Part shown: positions 15,835-27,200 of the stretch, piece by piece
Layout: every line of letters starts with the position of its first letter
Position numbering within the stretch: the first letter of the stretch is position 1
DNA from: Dictyostelium firmibasis
Lineage: Eukaryota > Evosea > Eumycetozoa > Dictyosteliales > Dictyosteliaceae
Direction of reading: 5' to 3'
NCBI GenBank assembly: GCA_036169595.1
Contig: CM069769.1
Span: 2,858,501 to 2,922,500 of the forward strand
Length of the DNA: 64,000 nt
Notes under the pieces: generated by a model
Seen by the model: only the letters and a program-made list of their open reading frames with translations
Databases searched by the model: none
Told to the model about the DNA's origin: nothing
Made by a program: the position numbers and the translations under genes

Positions 15835-16485
15835 GTTAGAATCATCATCAGCATTAAACACCACAAGAGCAAGTTTATCAGCAGAACAAAGATTAAATGA
15901 TTTATCTGATAAACTATCACTTTTATTATCACAACAAAAACAACCAAAATATAAAAACAAATGGATTATTCAAAACTATTCAACTATTTCCAAAACAAAA
16001 ACAATAGGAAAATCAATTAGATCACCAATATTTGAAACTTCTGGAAAGGAATTTGAAGTAGCCATATTCCCAAATGGATTTGGAAGTGCTCAAAAGGGTT
16101 TCTTATCATTTTTCCTATACTTAAAATCTTTAAACACACCAATCGTTGTTTCTTATTCACTTATTATATTAAATCCAAAAAATACAAACAAAAATTTTAT
16201 TCACTCTAGTCAACAAGGTAAATTATTATTATTATTATTATTATACCCCTTTTATTTGGTAAAAAACATTAATTTTATTACTATTTGAATCTTTTTTACT
16301 TATATTTTATATTTTTTCCTTAAATAGTATTTTCTTCAACAAGTTCAGGATGGGGAAAAAGCAAATCACTTAAAATATCAGAAATTACAAAAGAAGAAGG
16401 ATGGTTATCGGCAGATGATAAATTAGTAGTCGAAATTTCTGTAGAAGTTGTATCTTTTAATGGACCTCTTGAATCCCTTAAATAA
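15278..16485 (+). CDS. RING-MATH (TRAF-family) protein, short form
   Basis: Exons 15278-16217 and 16328-16485 give 365 residues. The donor is GTAAAT and the acceptor AATAG; the join recreates QQV-FSSTS. A RING finger lies at residues about 26-65 (CSICFDIIENKEVYQC, EGHWNCRQCW, CMTCR). A single partial TRAF-type Cys/His segment, a coiled coil with a Ser run (about 167-190) and a C-terminal MATH domain (KNKWIIQNYS to VEISVEVVSF) follow. TRAF-type proteins oligomerise through coil and MATH and can act as ubiquitin ligases through RING. Compared with its neighbour at 17100, it lacks most of the zinc-finger block, so it looks like an internally shortened paralogue. Both genes have the same intron site and a 158-nt last exon. 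Confidence 0.88.
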
Positions 16486-16994
16486 TTTTTTTTTTCTCAT
16501 TCCAATAAAATAACAAAAAAATTTTTTTAAAAAAAAATAACCACACCTTTGAAAATAATTATAATTTATTATTTTTAACTTATTTTATCCTTTAAAATTA
16601 AATTTATAATAACTAAAAATGTAAGAATTTTCTATTCCCACACACAAAAAAAAAAAAAAAAAAAAAAAATTTCAACAAATTTTCTTTTTGAATTCTATTG
16701 TTTTCTTCATATGGAAAAAATAGAGTAATAAAGGTCAGAAATTACTTGACAAAAAGGTAGGATTTCACTTGAGGATAAAGAGGACTAATTGTTATTGTTG
16801 AGGTTTTCTCAAATTATGACTCAAAAGAAGAAAAAAAAAAAAAGAAGATCCTCACTTCTTTGGTTGATTTTTTTTATTTTTTTTTATTTTTTTATTTTTT
16901 TTTTTTTATTGCAATATTTTTTAATAAAAAATAAATTATGTGTATATATAAGGGAAAATCTTTTTTTATTTTTATTTTTTTAAATTAAATTTTA

Positions 16995-17026
<32 letters not shown>

Positions 17027-17099
17027 TAATTTCAAAATATTTTTTTTTTTTATTTTGTTTTTTTTATTTTTTTATTTTTTTAAATTAATTAAATCAACC
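16486..17099. other. Intergenic between tandem RING/MATH genes
   Basis: A/T-rich DNA contains an eroded terminal exon at 16700-16824, a 24-base poly(A) run near 16646 and T-rich DNA leading to the next start codon. Confidence 0.6.
16700..16824 (+). pseudogene. Relic of a RING/MATH gene last exon
   Basis: The segment aligns with the last exon of the upstream gene. It begins with TTTTCTTC as that exon does, then has SEIT, ISLEDK and, in another frame, LIVIVEV, corresponding to SEIT, LSADDK and LVVEISVEV. In-frame stops and at least one frame change are present, and no RING or zinc-finger part remains. It is best read as the last trace of a third tandem copy lost between the two living genes. 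Confidence 0.65.
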
Positions 17100-18688
17100 A
17101 TGACAGAATATACATATTTTTTTATAAAATATAATTTAAATGAAATTTTATATGATGACATAAATATAGAAAAATATTCATGTCCAATATGTTTTGATTC
17201 TATAGATAAAAAAGAGATTTACCAATGTAAAGAAGGTCATTGGTTTTGTAAACAATGTTGGGTTGAATCATTATCAAAAAAAAAAGAATGTATGATATGT
17301 AGGGCAATTGTAAACTCATTTTCAGAATTATCAAGAAATAGATATTTGGAACAAGATTTTTTAAATAAAAAAGTTTATTGTCCAAATTCATTTAAATATA
17401 AAGATGAAAATAATTTTCATACCAATAAAAACACAACCACCTATAATAGTAGCAATAATGACAATAAAAATAATAATAATTTAATTAAAGATTTAGAAGA
17501 TGGATGTAAAGACATTATAATTATCGGAGAAATTGAAAAACATTTGAAACAATGTAAATTTACCCATATAAAATGTAAATATATTGGTTGTAATAAATTT
17601 TTAAGATTAAATAAAGTTGAAAAACATGAAAAGGAACAGTGTGAGTTTCGATTAGAGTATTGTAGATATTGTGATACCGATGGTATAACATCAAGATCAT
17701 TACAAAACCATTATAGAGAATGTCCAAAGTTTATAGTAAAATGTAGTGAGGATGGGTGTGAAATTGAAATGGAGAGAGCTAATCTACAAACCCACGTTGA
17801 AAAGTATTGTCAAATGGTGTTGATAGATTGTCCATACAAAGATTATGGTTGCAACACATCAAATAGATTCCCAAGATCTCAGTTAACCGATCATATAAAT
17901 AAAATCAATCATACGTTGGCAATGGGATCAATGATTGAAAAACAATCATTATATATTAAAGAAGTAAATGAAAGATGTGATGAGATGTCAACTAAAATCA
18001 ACCAACTTGAACAACAAGAAACCGAATCAAAATGTGATCAATTATTTGATAAATTCTATCAGTTAGAATCTAAAATCGATAGAAAATTAATCAATATTGA
18101 AGAAGATTCATTTTCAAAGGGTCGACAAGAACAAATTACCACTAAACTCAGTAGTGCTCTTGAAAAGGTTTCAAAAGTTAATTCATTTTTTGATAGCTGT
18201 TTACTTAAATATAAAAATAGATGGTCAATTTCAAATTATTTAGCTAAACATAAGAATCATAAAAAAATCGCCTCTCCACAAATTGAGGTTTGCGGTAAAA
18301 TGTTTCAATTGGTAATTTATCCTCAAGGTAATTTAGAAGAAGGTTATATATCAGTATTTTTAAAATCATTCTCTGAAACTCCAATCAAAGTATTTTATAA
18401 ATTTACAATAATAAATTGGAAAGATCAAACTAAAAATGCTACTTTTAAAAATAAAACTGGTAAGTTTTTTATATTTTTTATTAATACTTGTAAACAGTGA
18501 CACTAACTTTTTTTTTTTGTATTAAAAAAGTTTTTGATCATAAAAAAACATCCAGTGGTTGTAGCGAGTTTATAAAATCGTTAGAAACTTCTAAAAAAAC
18601 AGAAACTTGGTTGCAAGATGATGTATTGGTAGTAGATTTTTCAATAGAAATTAATATTAATAATGATATTACACCACTAGAATCATGA
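17100..18688 (+). CDS. RING, TRAF zinc-finger and MATH protein (TRAF family)
   Basis: Exons 17100-18459 and 18531-18688 (donor GTAAGT, acceptor AAAAG) give 505 residues. The start at 17100 (ATCAACC before ATG) is preferred to an in-frame ATG at 17055 that lies in poly(T)-flanked leader. Domains in order: RING at about 25-65 (CPICFDSIDKKEIYQC, EGHWFCKQCW, CMICR); an Asn-rich insert; TRAF-type zinc fingers at about 140-275 (repeated C..C/H..C spacings); a coiled coil at about 285-375; and MATH at about 385-505. It is likely a signalling adaptor or ubiquitin ligase. Dictyostelium has a large family of such genes. The RING sequence is near-identical to that of the 15278 gene, which supports local duplication. 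Confidence 0.9.
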
Positions 18689-18848
18689 TAATAAATATTT
18701 ATAAAATTGTTTTATTTTACCTTTTTTTTTTTTTTTTTGTTTTTTTTTTTTATTATTTTGCAGTAGATTTTTAAAAATTATTTAAAAACTATTTGTTGGT
18801 TTTTATTTATATAAATAGATAATTTCTTTTTTTTTATTTTTTATTTTT

Positions 18849-20637
18849 TTATGAACAGTTTGTGAAATCATTTAAAATTTTAGGAATAGTCACATCTTGG
18901 GTTGGATACATAAATGGTAAATTTTCACCATTTAAATTTGGAAAAGCTAATGACCATTCTCTATCGATTACAGTTGAAAAACGTTCAAATAATCCATTTG
19001 ATTTTAAAAATTGTAAATTAATATTTGAAATACCACCCAACATTGATAAAACTGTTGTAATTTTAGAATCCCAAGTAATTACTGGTGCAATTTCTAAAAG
19101 AAAAAAAAAAAATTAATAAATTATGGCCATAATATAAAATAATAAATAGTTTGTGATAATAATCTCTTACCTGTACCAATTATATTAACCGATTCAGTAC
19201 TACCAAATTGATTTTGCATTGAAGGACCAATTAACATTGTATAGTACCAAGATAGACCCAGTGATGGTTGATCATCAATTAAAAACAAAGGGAAGGAACC
19301 ATATGGTGTTACTAATGCATTGGTCAATTGTTGTTGGAAAGCAATTTCACTGATACCTGTTGCACTAACGTATCCATTATTTTGGTTTGGTTCACTTATA
19401 TTGGTTACAGAGGCGAATAAACCTGGGTATTGATTAATTGAAGAGAACCATGTTCTTGCTCTTTCGCCGTTACGAAAGACACGTTGATTAATTTCTATCT
19501 CTTGATATGGTAGCATTAGGTATTTCCATTGCTCATGTGATGAAAACCACCATCCACGTTGAACTGTTATAGTGCCATTAGTTGTGGTATCAAATTCAAC
19601 TGATTGTAGTAATTCTCTTTTATTGATCCAAATTTGATCACGTGCCTCTTCTGATGGCCATTGACAAAATAAATCCATAAATACTACAAGTAATTCACCT
19701 TCATATGGATCATTTAATAGACCACTTGGAGATTGGTAATTATTTGGTGTTGGTGTTGCATAAACATCATTAATTGTTACTACTGCACTAATATAACCAC
19801 TTGGTTGATAAAAAATCATCATTGCATTATCTACTAATAATTGAAAGTACTTTTCATATAATATTCCAAGTGTTGGATAGTTTTCAATAAATGTTTGCTC
19901 AGTAGTCAATAGATTATAAACTGCATAGAGTCCCCAAATCATTTCACCATTATCTAATCCTGGTACTTGATCAGTCCAACCATCCAATAAGAATAAACCA
20001 GAGTCATTAACAGATACCCATGGATGAAATCCTCCAAATCCTGGATAACGTTGATTAAATTGATTATAGGTATTAATTTTTCTATAGAGGATTGTAATTA
20101 CATTATCAAAATTACTATTACCACTATATGGAATTTCATTTTGTTCTTCGTTGGTACGTGTGATATTTTGATGGAAAAAATTAATTGCTCTATAGTTTTC
20201 TGCTTCTTCATTAACCCATTCATTTAATGCCAAAGCTAACATTCCCAAATGAATCGATTCTTTAGATGGTGCACTGAATTCGTGCAATGGTTGAGCTAAT
20301 TCTCCTGTAGTATAATTTAATGCATGTCCATCATATGTATATCCACATTTGTAATTTACTCCAACTTGATTTGAATGAAACTTTTTTTTCAGTTTTCAAT
20401 TTATTAATAGGTTGTAAATGGGAATTTTTTGCTTTTTTTATTTTTTTACTTTTTTATTTTAAAATTACATACATTTCCTTCCCAAAATAATACATTATCA
20501 ATGAATGACTGGTTACTTGAGCTTATAATTTCCTGTAATGTAAAAGATGGTGCAAACCTACACGTTCCTTGAGAATTTACAACAATGATTGTTGAGATTA
20601 TAAATAAAATAAATAATGAATTTTTCATTGTTATCAT
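18849..20637 (-). CDS. Secreted protein with glucoamylase-like helical domain
   Basis: Exons 20637-20473, 20380-19171 and 19093-18849 give about 539 residues. The protein starts with a signal peptide (MKNSLFILFIISTIIVV.NSQG; a second ATG 9 bases downstream is equally possible). The long aromatic-rich body includes YPGFGGFHPWVSVNDSG and PGLDNGEMIWGLYAVYNLL. The DNGE..WGLYA pattern resembles bacterial glucoamylase-like (alpha/alpha toroid) domains, so carbohydrate hydrolysis is possible; this is from memory and not tested. I cannot name the catalytic residues. It converges with the RING/MATH gene, leaving 160 bases between stops. Confidence 0.75.
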
Positions 20638-20925
20638 TAAGTTTTTTATTATTTTTTTATACCAAAAAAAAAAAATAAAAAAAAGATTTTTTTGATTTTT
20701 TTTTTTTTTGTAAAATTAAATAATTTGAAAAAAAGATTTTTTTTAAAAAATTGAAATTTTAAACAAGAAGATTTTATCATTTTTTTATTATTTAAAGTTA
20801 TTTCAGGTTTTTGGTAATTATGGTATTGAGGAAAAAAAAACCTATAAATTAATCATTTTAATATTGATTTATTTTTTTCTTTTTTATATTTTTTTTTTTT
20901 ATCGAAAATATTTTGGATTTTTTCT

Positions 20926-21140
20926 CCCCCACCAACTTGAGTTTTTTTTTTTTTAATAACCTCATCCAATTGGATGTGTTCGAATCTAGTTTTTATTTAT
21001 TAATTATTTTAATTTGAATTTTTTTTTTTTCTGTGACCACGTTAATTCGTGGTATGACCAAGACTTGAACCAAGGCCATGGAGGCTGTGTTATTCTGTGT
21101 GAAACCACTATGCTAAGCCCCCCACCCAACTTGAGTTTTT
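20926..21140. repeat. Pair of about 21-bp direct repeats (CCCCCACC(C)AACTTGAG + T run)
   Basis: Copies at 20926-20946 and 21118-21140 differ by a short C-run indel. The tRNA-like unit at 21051-21127 overlaps the second copy. Confidence 0.75.
21051..21127 (-). tRNA. Degenerate tRNA-like unit (A and B boxes only)
   Basis: Read on the minus strand, the unit has CTTAGCATAGTGGTTT, identical over 16 bases to the D-arm region of the tRNA-Trp gene 60 bases away, and a B box GGTTCAAGTC. The T stem has one mismatch, and the acceptor and anticodon stems do not pair well, so it is probably a decayed tRNA or tRNA-derived sequence. A 6-bp-stem palindrome ACCACG..CGTGGT sits beside it at 21036-21053. Confidence 0.4.
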
Positions 21141-21181
21141 AATCAAAATTTTTACTATATTTTTTTTTAAAAAAATCATAG

Positions 21182-21268
21182 GACTCCTTAGCATAGTGGT
21201 TTATTGTAATTGTCTCCAAAACGTTAGAAGCAAGCAGTTGGTCCAGGGTTCAACTCCCTGAGGGGTCT
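21182..21268 (+). tRNA. tRNA-Trp (CCA) with a 13-nt intron
   Basis: The cloverleaf can be drawn in full. The acceptor is GACTCCT (21182-21188) with AGGGGTC (21261-21267, one G-U). T8 A9 starts the A box TAGCATAGTGG. The anticodon stem is ATTGT (21209-21213) with GCAGT (21234-21238). The loop CT-CCA-A is split after base 37 by a 13-nt intron (21220-21232). The T arm is CAGGG-TTCAACT-CCCTG. The anticodon CCA at 21216-21218 reads UGG. Position 73 is T, where eukaryotic tRNA-Trp usually has A, which is odd. Dictyostelium tRNA-Trp genes with a 13-bp intron are described in the older literature, as I recall. A short T run follows at 21271-21274 as terminator. Confidence 0.85.
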
Positions 21269-21296
21269 AATTTTCCAAATTGCGATCTTAGGTCGC

Positions 21297-21308
21297 TAGT
21301 TCGATACT
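21297..21308 (+). promoter_or_regulatory. Extra (external) B box downstream of tRNA-Trp
   Basis: TAGTTCGATACT, 29 bases past the tRNA end, matches the Dictyostelium external B-box consensus GGTTCGANTCC at most positions. Such boxes are known downstream of most tRNA genes of this species and bind TFIIIC; they are also used as landmarks by TRE retroelements. Confidence 0.6.
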
Positions 21309-21309
21309 T

Positions 21310-21764
21310 GTAATGGAAAATTTTTCTTATCACAGTTTTTTGTGAAAGTTATACAGAGAAAAGCTTTGGAATTTAATTCTTTGAGCTATTATCGAAGGGG
21401 AGACCAGTAATGATGTTGTCGTGTAATAATCGAATGCTTTTTCAAAGTATCGGGTTATAATGCCACTGATATTATTTATTTAACTATATCTATAAAATAA
21501 TATAATATACAAATATTAACTTTAATAAATAAAAACCTTTCTCATACAACCATGATTTTAAAAAAAAAATAAATATCGGCCTCAAACTACAAAAACTCTA
21601 CTTGTAATAAACCTCTTGAGGGCAAAAGATCAATATATATGGATTTGTAATCAAATTTATGGTGACAAAGAAATACTGTATCCTCTGAACTCATAATATA
21701 ATATAAAAAATAGTGAATCAAAAAACTTTATCTTATGATATGTAATTTCACAATTCCTTTTATT
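21310..21764. other. Unassigned sequence downstream of tRNA-Trp
   Basis: About 450 bases with few homopolymers and more G/C than typical intergenic DNA, but no open frame. The position just downstream of a tRNA gene is the preferred landing zone of tRNA-targeting retroelements in Dictyostelium, so it may include an old remnant. I could not find element termini. Confidence 0.3.
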
Positions 21765-23279
21765 TTAATCTAAATTATTACCAAATCTTTTTTCCAATAG
21801 AATTAAATCGGTAATTTTTCTAACTACACTATTTCTAGTTTCTTCAGTCAAGGTTGGAATTAAAAGTGTAATTGGAGGTTGGCCAACACCATTCACATTT
21901 ACAAATAATTGGAAACCAAAATTTAAAGAGTTATTTTTAATTTGAATAATTTCAGAGAATTTAACTTTCCAAATGATTTCAGAATCAGATAAATTTCCAT
22001 TAATTGATAAATTTGTACAACGGATCAATAATAGATGATAGTTACTACCAATTAAAACCAAATCTTTATAATTTAGAATCGTATGGAAAACATACCAATC
22101 ATGGGTTGGTGGTGGACCAATCTTTGAATAAAGTATAAAGGAACCAATCGATTTAAATTGATTATAGGTTGACAGTGTACCTTCTCTTGGGAAATATCTT
22201 GGAATACGACGACGTTTTATTTGAGAGAGTGATTTTGCAACTGTGGTTGAATTTTTAATGCCTTCAGATGTTTTGCTAACTAAATCAAAAACACCAACTG
22301 TTGGTTTTACTGCTACACCTAAAACACCTTTACCAATACCTTTGAAAAAACCTTCCCAAGATTTCTCTTGTGTTGCACCTTTATAGGGTTCATCAATAAT
22401 ACCTGTGATGCCTTTAATAACACCCTCGCCAAAATCACGAAATCCAAATTCCAAACCCTCTTTAACACCTTTTGGTTTTTGTTTATTACTTTCTTGTCTC
22501 TCTTTAATGTAGCTATCATCCAAAGATAATTGAACCAAGCCTTTTGAAATTGTACCTGTAATTTTAGAGGTTGAATCTGCGAAACCGAAAACAGAGTTAT
22601 TGATTAAACTAGAGGTGCCTTTGGAGAGGCCTGCAGCAAAATCTTGTGGGCTCTTAACTAAACCTAATGCAGGTTCATGGAAAAAATCTTTGAAACCACT
22701 TCCTAATGATTCTGCCAATCTAATGGGATTTCCGATAAAATCGAACGAACCAAAAATTTTATGAGCTTGACTCATCATTTGATAGGAGAAATGTAATGAT
22801 ATCTCATCGATAACTTGTCTAGTTGAGAGGAATGGATGCTCCCAAATGAAACCATTAAATTTAATTGGTGCTCTTTCAATATTTAAAAATGGAGAGTTTG
22901 ATTTGAAACCAATTAAAAGTTCTGCCAATGATCTTGCACCAAGAATGGCTTGAGTTTCCTTTGGACTCTTACAACTAATGAATGATAAATTCATTTTAAC
23001 TGGATTAATATGTAACATTTCAAAGTAAACCATATGATTCTCAATATTTGATGCATTCTTTGTCTCCAAAATTTCTTCTTGTGTAATTGTTGGATGAAGT
23101 GTAAAATGCTCATTTAAACTATTCAAATTTATATTTATAAATGAAAGCGCATTTAAAATTGACGATTCATCTAAATTTATATCAAATTCTTGAATTAAAA
23201 TTGAAAAATATCTAAAAAACATAATATTTGAATATTTTAATGTTCTGGTTGCGCTAAATTGTAAAAATGGTTTTGATTT

Positions 23280-23316
<37 letters not shown>

Positions 23317-23649
23317 GGTGGTGGTGGTGATGTAGTATTAGTTGCTGTGGTGGGTTGTGGTGACGAGGATTGTTGTTGATTTAATGAATGATTAATTTTT
23401 TTAGATTGACATAAGAAAACTGGGAAATTTGTAGAATAACGTTGGTCATCGATTTGGAAATCATCAATCTTAAATTGAATATATTGATCCAATTTAGATT
23501 GTTTCACCTCTAATTTTAATCCATCAATTGATATATAAACGATTTCTTCTCTCGTTGGAATTTTATTAATAATTGATATGCCAATATTTGAAAGATCGAT
23601 TGAAAATTCATATTTTACATTTTGCTTATTGGTATTGTTATTATTACTA

Positions 23650-23711
<62 letters not shown>

Positions 23712-24251
23712 TAAATCATTTGTCACACCAAAAGTTTCAATAGAATTTAGTTGTGGTGAAGTTGTATTGCTTCCATTATCTCTTTCTTTAATATTCAAAA
23801 CTCTAGTTGGGCCATTGGCAATGACAGAAATTTGGAAATCAACTCTATCAATAGTTCCATTTGGATTTTTAATTGAAACTATTGAATTCTCATCTAAATT
23901 ACCAAGACGATAAGTTTTGGTTACACCAGTTGGAAATTCAATAACCAATTTCTTTGGTAATATTGGGTGATCCCAAGCATAGGGTATTGAAGTTTTTGGT
24001 TGAACTTTATCCCAAATTTCAGTTTTCTTTTGTCTAATCCAAAGTGGGAATCTAGTTTTATTATTAATTCTATAAGGTGGTAATTCAGGATTTTGTTCAT
24101 TCAATATAATCATTGTTGTTGTTAAACTTTTACTGGATTTAACTCTAATTGTAACATTAATAAATACTCTTAAATCTTCAAATACTACTGTTGAATTAGT
24201 TGAGGTTACTGTTGATGATGAAGATGAATTTAATGAAACTTGTTGATTTGG

Positions 24252-24283
<32 letters not shown>

Positions 24284-27200
24284 GAGTTGGCGAATCTACT
24301 GTTGGTTGTTTATTTTTAATTGTCAATAAATTTGAAATAAAATTTGAATTTCTTTTTTTGGTAGAAATTTCTGAATCTTTTTTAAATTTATTTAAAACTC
24401 CACCACTACTATTATCAGTTTCATTTCTTAATCTTAAAACCACTTGACCTAATAATTGTGGATTAAAGTAGCCACTCCATTTTATATTTGAGACATCATT
24501 TGCATTAGAAGGATTATTGGAGATTGCACTCGTATCCAATATACCGATACGAATGAGTTTTTCATGTTTTGATGAAGGAAATTGGAATGGTAATGATTGA
24601 TCTTGTATGATGGATTGAGTGTTTGAATCACAATCGAATTGCTGATAGAGGATACGATAACGAGTAGAATTAACCATTAAATACATTGGGCTGAATGTTA
24701 CAACTTTTGTACGCCAAAACTTTGAATTCGATGGTAGAATACTAACTGATAGATTATAGTTTGTCTTCAATGGTTGTTTCTTTGTAATTGTACCAATAAC
24801 ATTTTTAATATCTTTTTCTTCATCAGTACGATCTTCACTAATCTCAATGTTTGAATTAGTGGATGACTGTGAAGATATCAAAGAGAAAGGTGAGGACCAA
24901 TTGGAGTCATAGATTTTCAAAGAGAATCTGCCACCAACAATCGAGTTGTCAGAATAGGCAAACATAAATGGTTGTGATGGATGATTCCAATCTTTTGTAT
25001 ACCAATTTCTACTATCAGTTGGTTTCATGGAGGTTGATTCATGAATGGTTTCAATTTGTTTTGTTGGGGTTTGACCTGCTGGATCAATAGTTTGAGCACC
25101 TATGTGATGACGGAAATACAATGGTAAACCAGTTTGATTGATTAGCCAATACTCACAATACAATGTAACGAATCTACTACCATTAGGTTGAATTCTATTA
25201 TCAAATGAAATTAATAGAGGTTGACGTAAACTATCCTCAACTTTTACTTTATCGGTAACTGTTAGACCAACCATACTATCGATTAAACATAATGGTGACC
25301 ATTGGAAATCATAAATTTGAAATTCCATATAGATATCTTGAAGTGAGTCATAGACTAATACTGGTAGCTTTTTGCCCATTGGGATTACGCCACTAAGGAA
25401 AGCGGAACCAATGATCTTTTTATTTTTTCCGTGGTAAAGACGATATTGCATATCACATGCTAGAACATTTTCAATCATGATGGCTGTATTAATTGAAATT
25501 TCAATGGTATTCTTTGTCTCCAAATTGTTCTTTTCAATTGATGATAAGAAAACAAATGGTAATTTAACACTATGTTTGCATATCATTTTTGATGAAATTT
25601 TACCAACATTGATATCATTATTATTGTTATTAGAACCTCCAATTAAATTACCTAATAAATTTGAACTACTTGAATTATTTCCATTTGTATTTTTATTACT
25701 ATTATTATTTGCTTGTTGTTGTAATAGTTTTTGTTTTTGTTTTGAAGATTTAAATAATTGAATTACATTTGAACAATCTATACGTTCAGCAGAATAATCA
25801 TAACCAAGATTATAAGGTTTATATTTAATTCTACCAATGGTATATTCGACTGGAATTGGTATTTTAACATGTGGATTCAAAAGGATTTCAATTGATCTTG
25901 GTACTTGATTATAAATTGCAGTGATATGAGCTACGACCGGAATATCAGTGTCATTTCTAATGTTAAAATTTGAATGTAAACTCAAAACCTTTGCACCATT
26001 ACGATATGATATTTCATATAATAGCTTAATATTTTTATACTCTGGCATTGGATAGAGTGTATATGTACCAACACTATCCATTGGCACTTTTGCAATTGGT
26101 CTAAAGTCACCAAATAATTGAAATGATATCTTTCTCTCTAATTCTATCTTTTGTTGTAATTCTTCTGGTTTTAATTGAATTTCTTGTTGAGTTTGTGATT
26201 GCTGTTGTGATTGTTGTAATGGGGAAGGTGGTTGTTGTTGTTGTTGTTGTTGCTGTGGTGTATTAAACATTGGATTAAACCCAGCCTCTTTACCAACTGA
26301 TAACTTTTGAATTTCATCACGTCTGACCCAATACCATAATTCAACACCTGTATCATTTCTAACATAATATGGATATTTAATCTCTTCTTTTTCTTGTAAG
26401 CTATTATTATTATTACTATTGTTATTATTATTATTATTATTATTTTTTATATCTCCACTTGAGCTAATATTATCAATATTCTTTTGATCAGTAGGTTTAA
26501 TTAAATCACTATTTGTTTGTTGAATATCCTCAATACTATCATCATCATCGTCATTGGATTTATTGTTTTTATCTTTCTTTTGTTGACTATAATAATCATC
26601 AGCCCAAATTTGATAAGTTGAAATTGAGGTATCAATGAAAATCTTTGTAATATTAATATATAATGGTAATTTAGAATTGAAATTAACCATCCAACCACCT
26701 TCAATCGAGTTGTTTGAAGTGAAAGAGAAACCCCAGCTTTCAATCAATGGCTCCCAAATACCAATGTTTTTATTGAAATAACCAGCTCTCATATTTGCAT
26801 CTAATGATAAAGCCATTTGATCCTTTTGTGGAAATGAAAATATATTACTCTTTAAGTTATCAACTCCAATAGACAATAACTTAATCGGTGACGATATCTT
26901 ATGATCATCATTTAAAATGAATTCACCTTTTTCTAATGAAATTGATAAATATTTTTGTAGATGTGAATCTTCTTTTGCTGGTATTGGTTCACTACTATTA
27001 TCGACACTATGATTATAATCATCATTTTCTAATTGTAACAATTGCTCTTCTAATTCATCGTCACTTGTACATTCATTCGATTCTTTATATTTTTTTAAAT
27101 AATTTCTTTTCATTTTTTCTTGAATAAAATTTTGATTATTTGATTCAATGATTGAATTTATAATTTTCATCATTAGTTTAAAATCTTGATAAGAAAATGT

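Larger units (their letters stand above)
20638..21764. other. tRNA-bearing intergenic region
   Basis: This 1.1-kb gap holds a tRNA-Trp gene, an extra B box, an oppositely oriented tRNA-like unit and a repeated CCCCCACC(C)AACTTGAGTTTTT segment at 20926-20946 and 21118-21140. The downstream 450 bases are noticeably less homopolymeric than usual for this genome. Confidence 0.6.
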
